Assembly (NCBI GenBank): GCA_023439505.1
Contig: JAEXNR010000035.1
Location: 1 to 22,012, forward strand
DNA: 22,012 bases
Origin: Bacillota bacterium
GTDB lineage: Bacteria > Bacillota > Clostridia > Lachnospirales > Lachnospiraceae
Reading direction: 5' to 3'
Under the pieces are notes generated by a model. That model was not told the DNA's origin. It did not search any database and was given only the letters and a program-made list of their open reading frames with translations. How positions within the stretch are numbered: the first letter of the stretch is position 1; each line of letters starts with the position of its first letter. Shown here one piece after another: positions 21,644-22,012 of this stretch. The position numbers and the translations under genes are program-made.

Positions 21644-21716
21644 TGGGACCTATAGGGCTCGAACCTATGACCCTCTGCTTGTAAGGCAGATGCTCTCCCA
21701 GCTGAGCTAAGATCCC
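21644..21716 (-). tRNA. tRNA-Val (anticodon UAC)
   Basis: Minus-strand cloverleaf with acceptor GGGATCT/AGGTCCC (one G-U pair), anticodon stem TCTGC/GCAGA around loop CTTACAA, and T arm ATAGGTTCGAGCCCTAT. It is 73 nt, with discriminator A and no encoded CCA. Confidence 0.96.
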
Positions 21717-21778
21717 ATGGGATTATTGTATGCCTAGATATAAATTTCATGCTATGCAAAATATGTAATCTCGCATAA

Positions 21779-21852
21779 CGACCCAGAAGGGACTCGAACC
21801 CTCGACCTCCGCCGTGACAGGGCGGCGCTCTAACCAACTGAGCCACTAGGCC
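21779..21852 (-). tRNA. tRNA-Asp (anticodon GUC)
   Basis: Minus-strand cloverleaf with acceptor GGCCTAG/CTGGGTC (two G-U pairs), anticodon stem CCGCC/GGCGG around loop CTGTCAC, and T arm GAGGGTTCGAGTCCCTT. Discriminator G is as expected for Asp. It is 74 nt with no encoded CCA, and is the first tRNA after the 23S rRNA. Confidence 0.96.
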
Positions 21853-21939
21853 ATAACAGTACACATCATCAAAAGATAAATTGATCTACACAAGAAAATG
21901 TAACATCCAAGGATTTCTCCATTTACTGCAAACCTTTTT

Positions 21940-22012
21940 AGGTCAAGCCCTCGACCTATTAGTAACAATCAGCTGCATGTGTTACCACACTTCCACCTTT
22001 GTCCTATCTACC
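21940..22012 (-). rRNA. 23S ribosomal RNA, 3' end (partial)
   Basis: The last 73 bases, read on the minus strand, match the conserved 3' end of bacterial 23S rRNA: GATAGG near the edge, GGTGGAAGTG, then the highly conserved TACTAATAGGTCGAGGGCTTGACC. The gene runs off the right edge. It leads into the tRNA cluster after an 87-nt spacer, and there is no 5S gene in that spacer. Confidence 0.94.

Overview
The window looks like chromosomal DNA of an anaerobic, low-GC Firmicute, most likely a member of the Lachnospiraceae (Clostridium cluster XIVa). This is an inference from strong AGGAGG-type ribosome binding sites, A+T-rich spacers, clostridial family members (CapA lipoprotein with a Ser/Thr/Pro linker, YlbC-like CAP protein, three-repeat S1 protein, LytTR-DUF3021 pair, ferredoxin-tailed aldo-keto reductase) and the rRNA/tRNA sequences. 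No phage, insertion sequence, CRISPR array or defence island is visible, and most of the window is ordinary core chromosome.

Left part (1-6440). A gene starts at the left edge on the minus strand. It is followed by a CapA-family lipoprotein (+), galE (-) with a long stem-loop terminator, a CAP-domain lipoprotein (+), an unrecognised 246-residue protein with a nuclease-like motif pattern (+), and an S1-repeat RNA-binding protein (+) whose Shine-Dalgarno sequence lies over a tiny upstream reading frame. A bidirectional hairpin terminator separates it from the next gene.

Middle part (6500-13620), all minus strand. In transcription order: a small four-TM membrane protein with its own terminator; an OmpR-type response regulator and sensor kinase pair with a consensus promoter and terminator; an operon of ABC ATPase, ABC-2 permease, LytTR regulator and DUF3021 membrane protein, which also holds two micro-ORFs; and a small alarmone synthetase with an extended -10 promoter.

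Right part (13890-22012), minus strand. A two-gene non-oxidative pentose phosphate operon (transaldolase, transketolase); a membrane-anchored degenerate GGDEF plus intact EAL protein, probably a cyclic-di-GMP phosphodiesterase; an aldo-keto reductase with a C-terminal two-cluster ferredoxin domain; a gene-free stretch with a cluster of DnaA-box-like sequences; and the distal end of an rRNA operon. In transcription order that end is the 23S rRNA 3' end, then tRNA-Asp, Val, Thr, Tyr, fMet, Phe and Lys, then a terminator. No 5S gene follows the 23S rRNA, and none of the seven tRNAs encodes its CCA end.

The least ordinary observations are the nuclease-like unknown protein, the leader mini-ORF of the S1 gene, the micro-ORFs of the LytTR operon, two poly-G ribosome binding sites, the DnaA-box cluster and the 5S-less rRNA operon end. 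I did not find a clear, wholly new multi-gene system.
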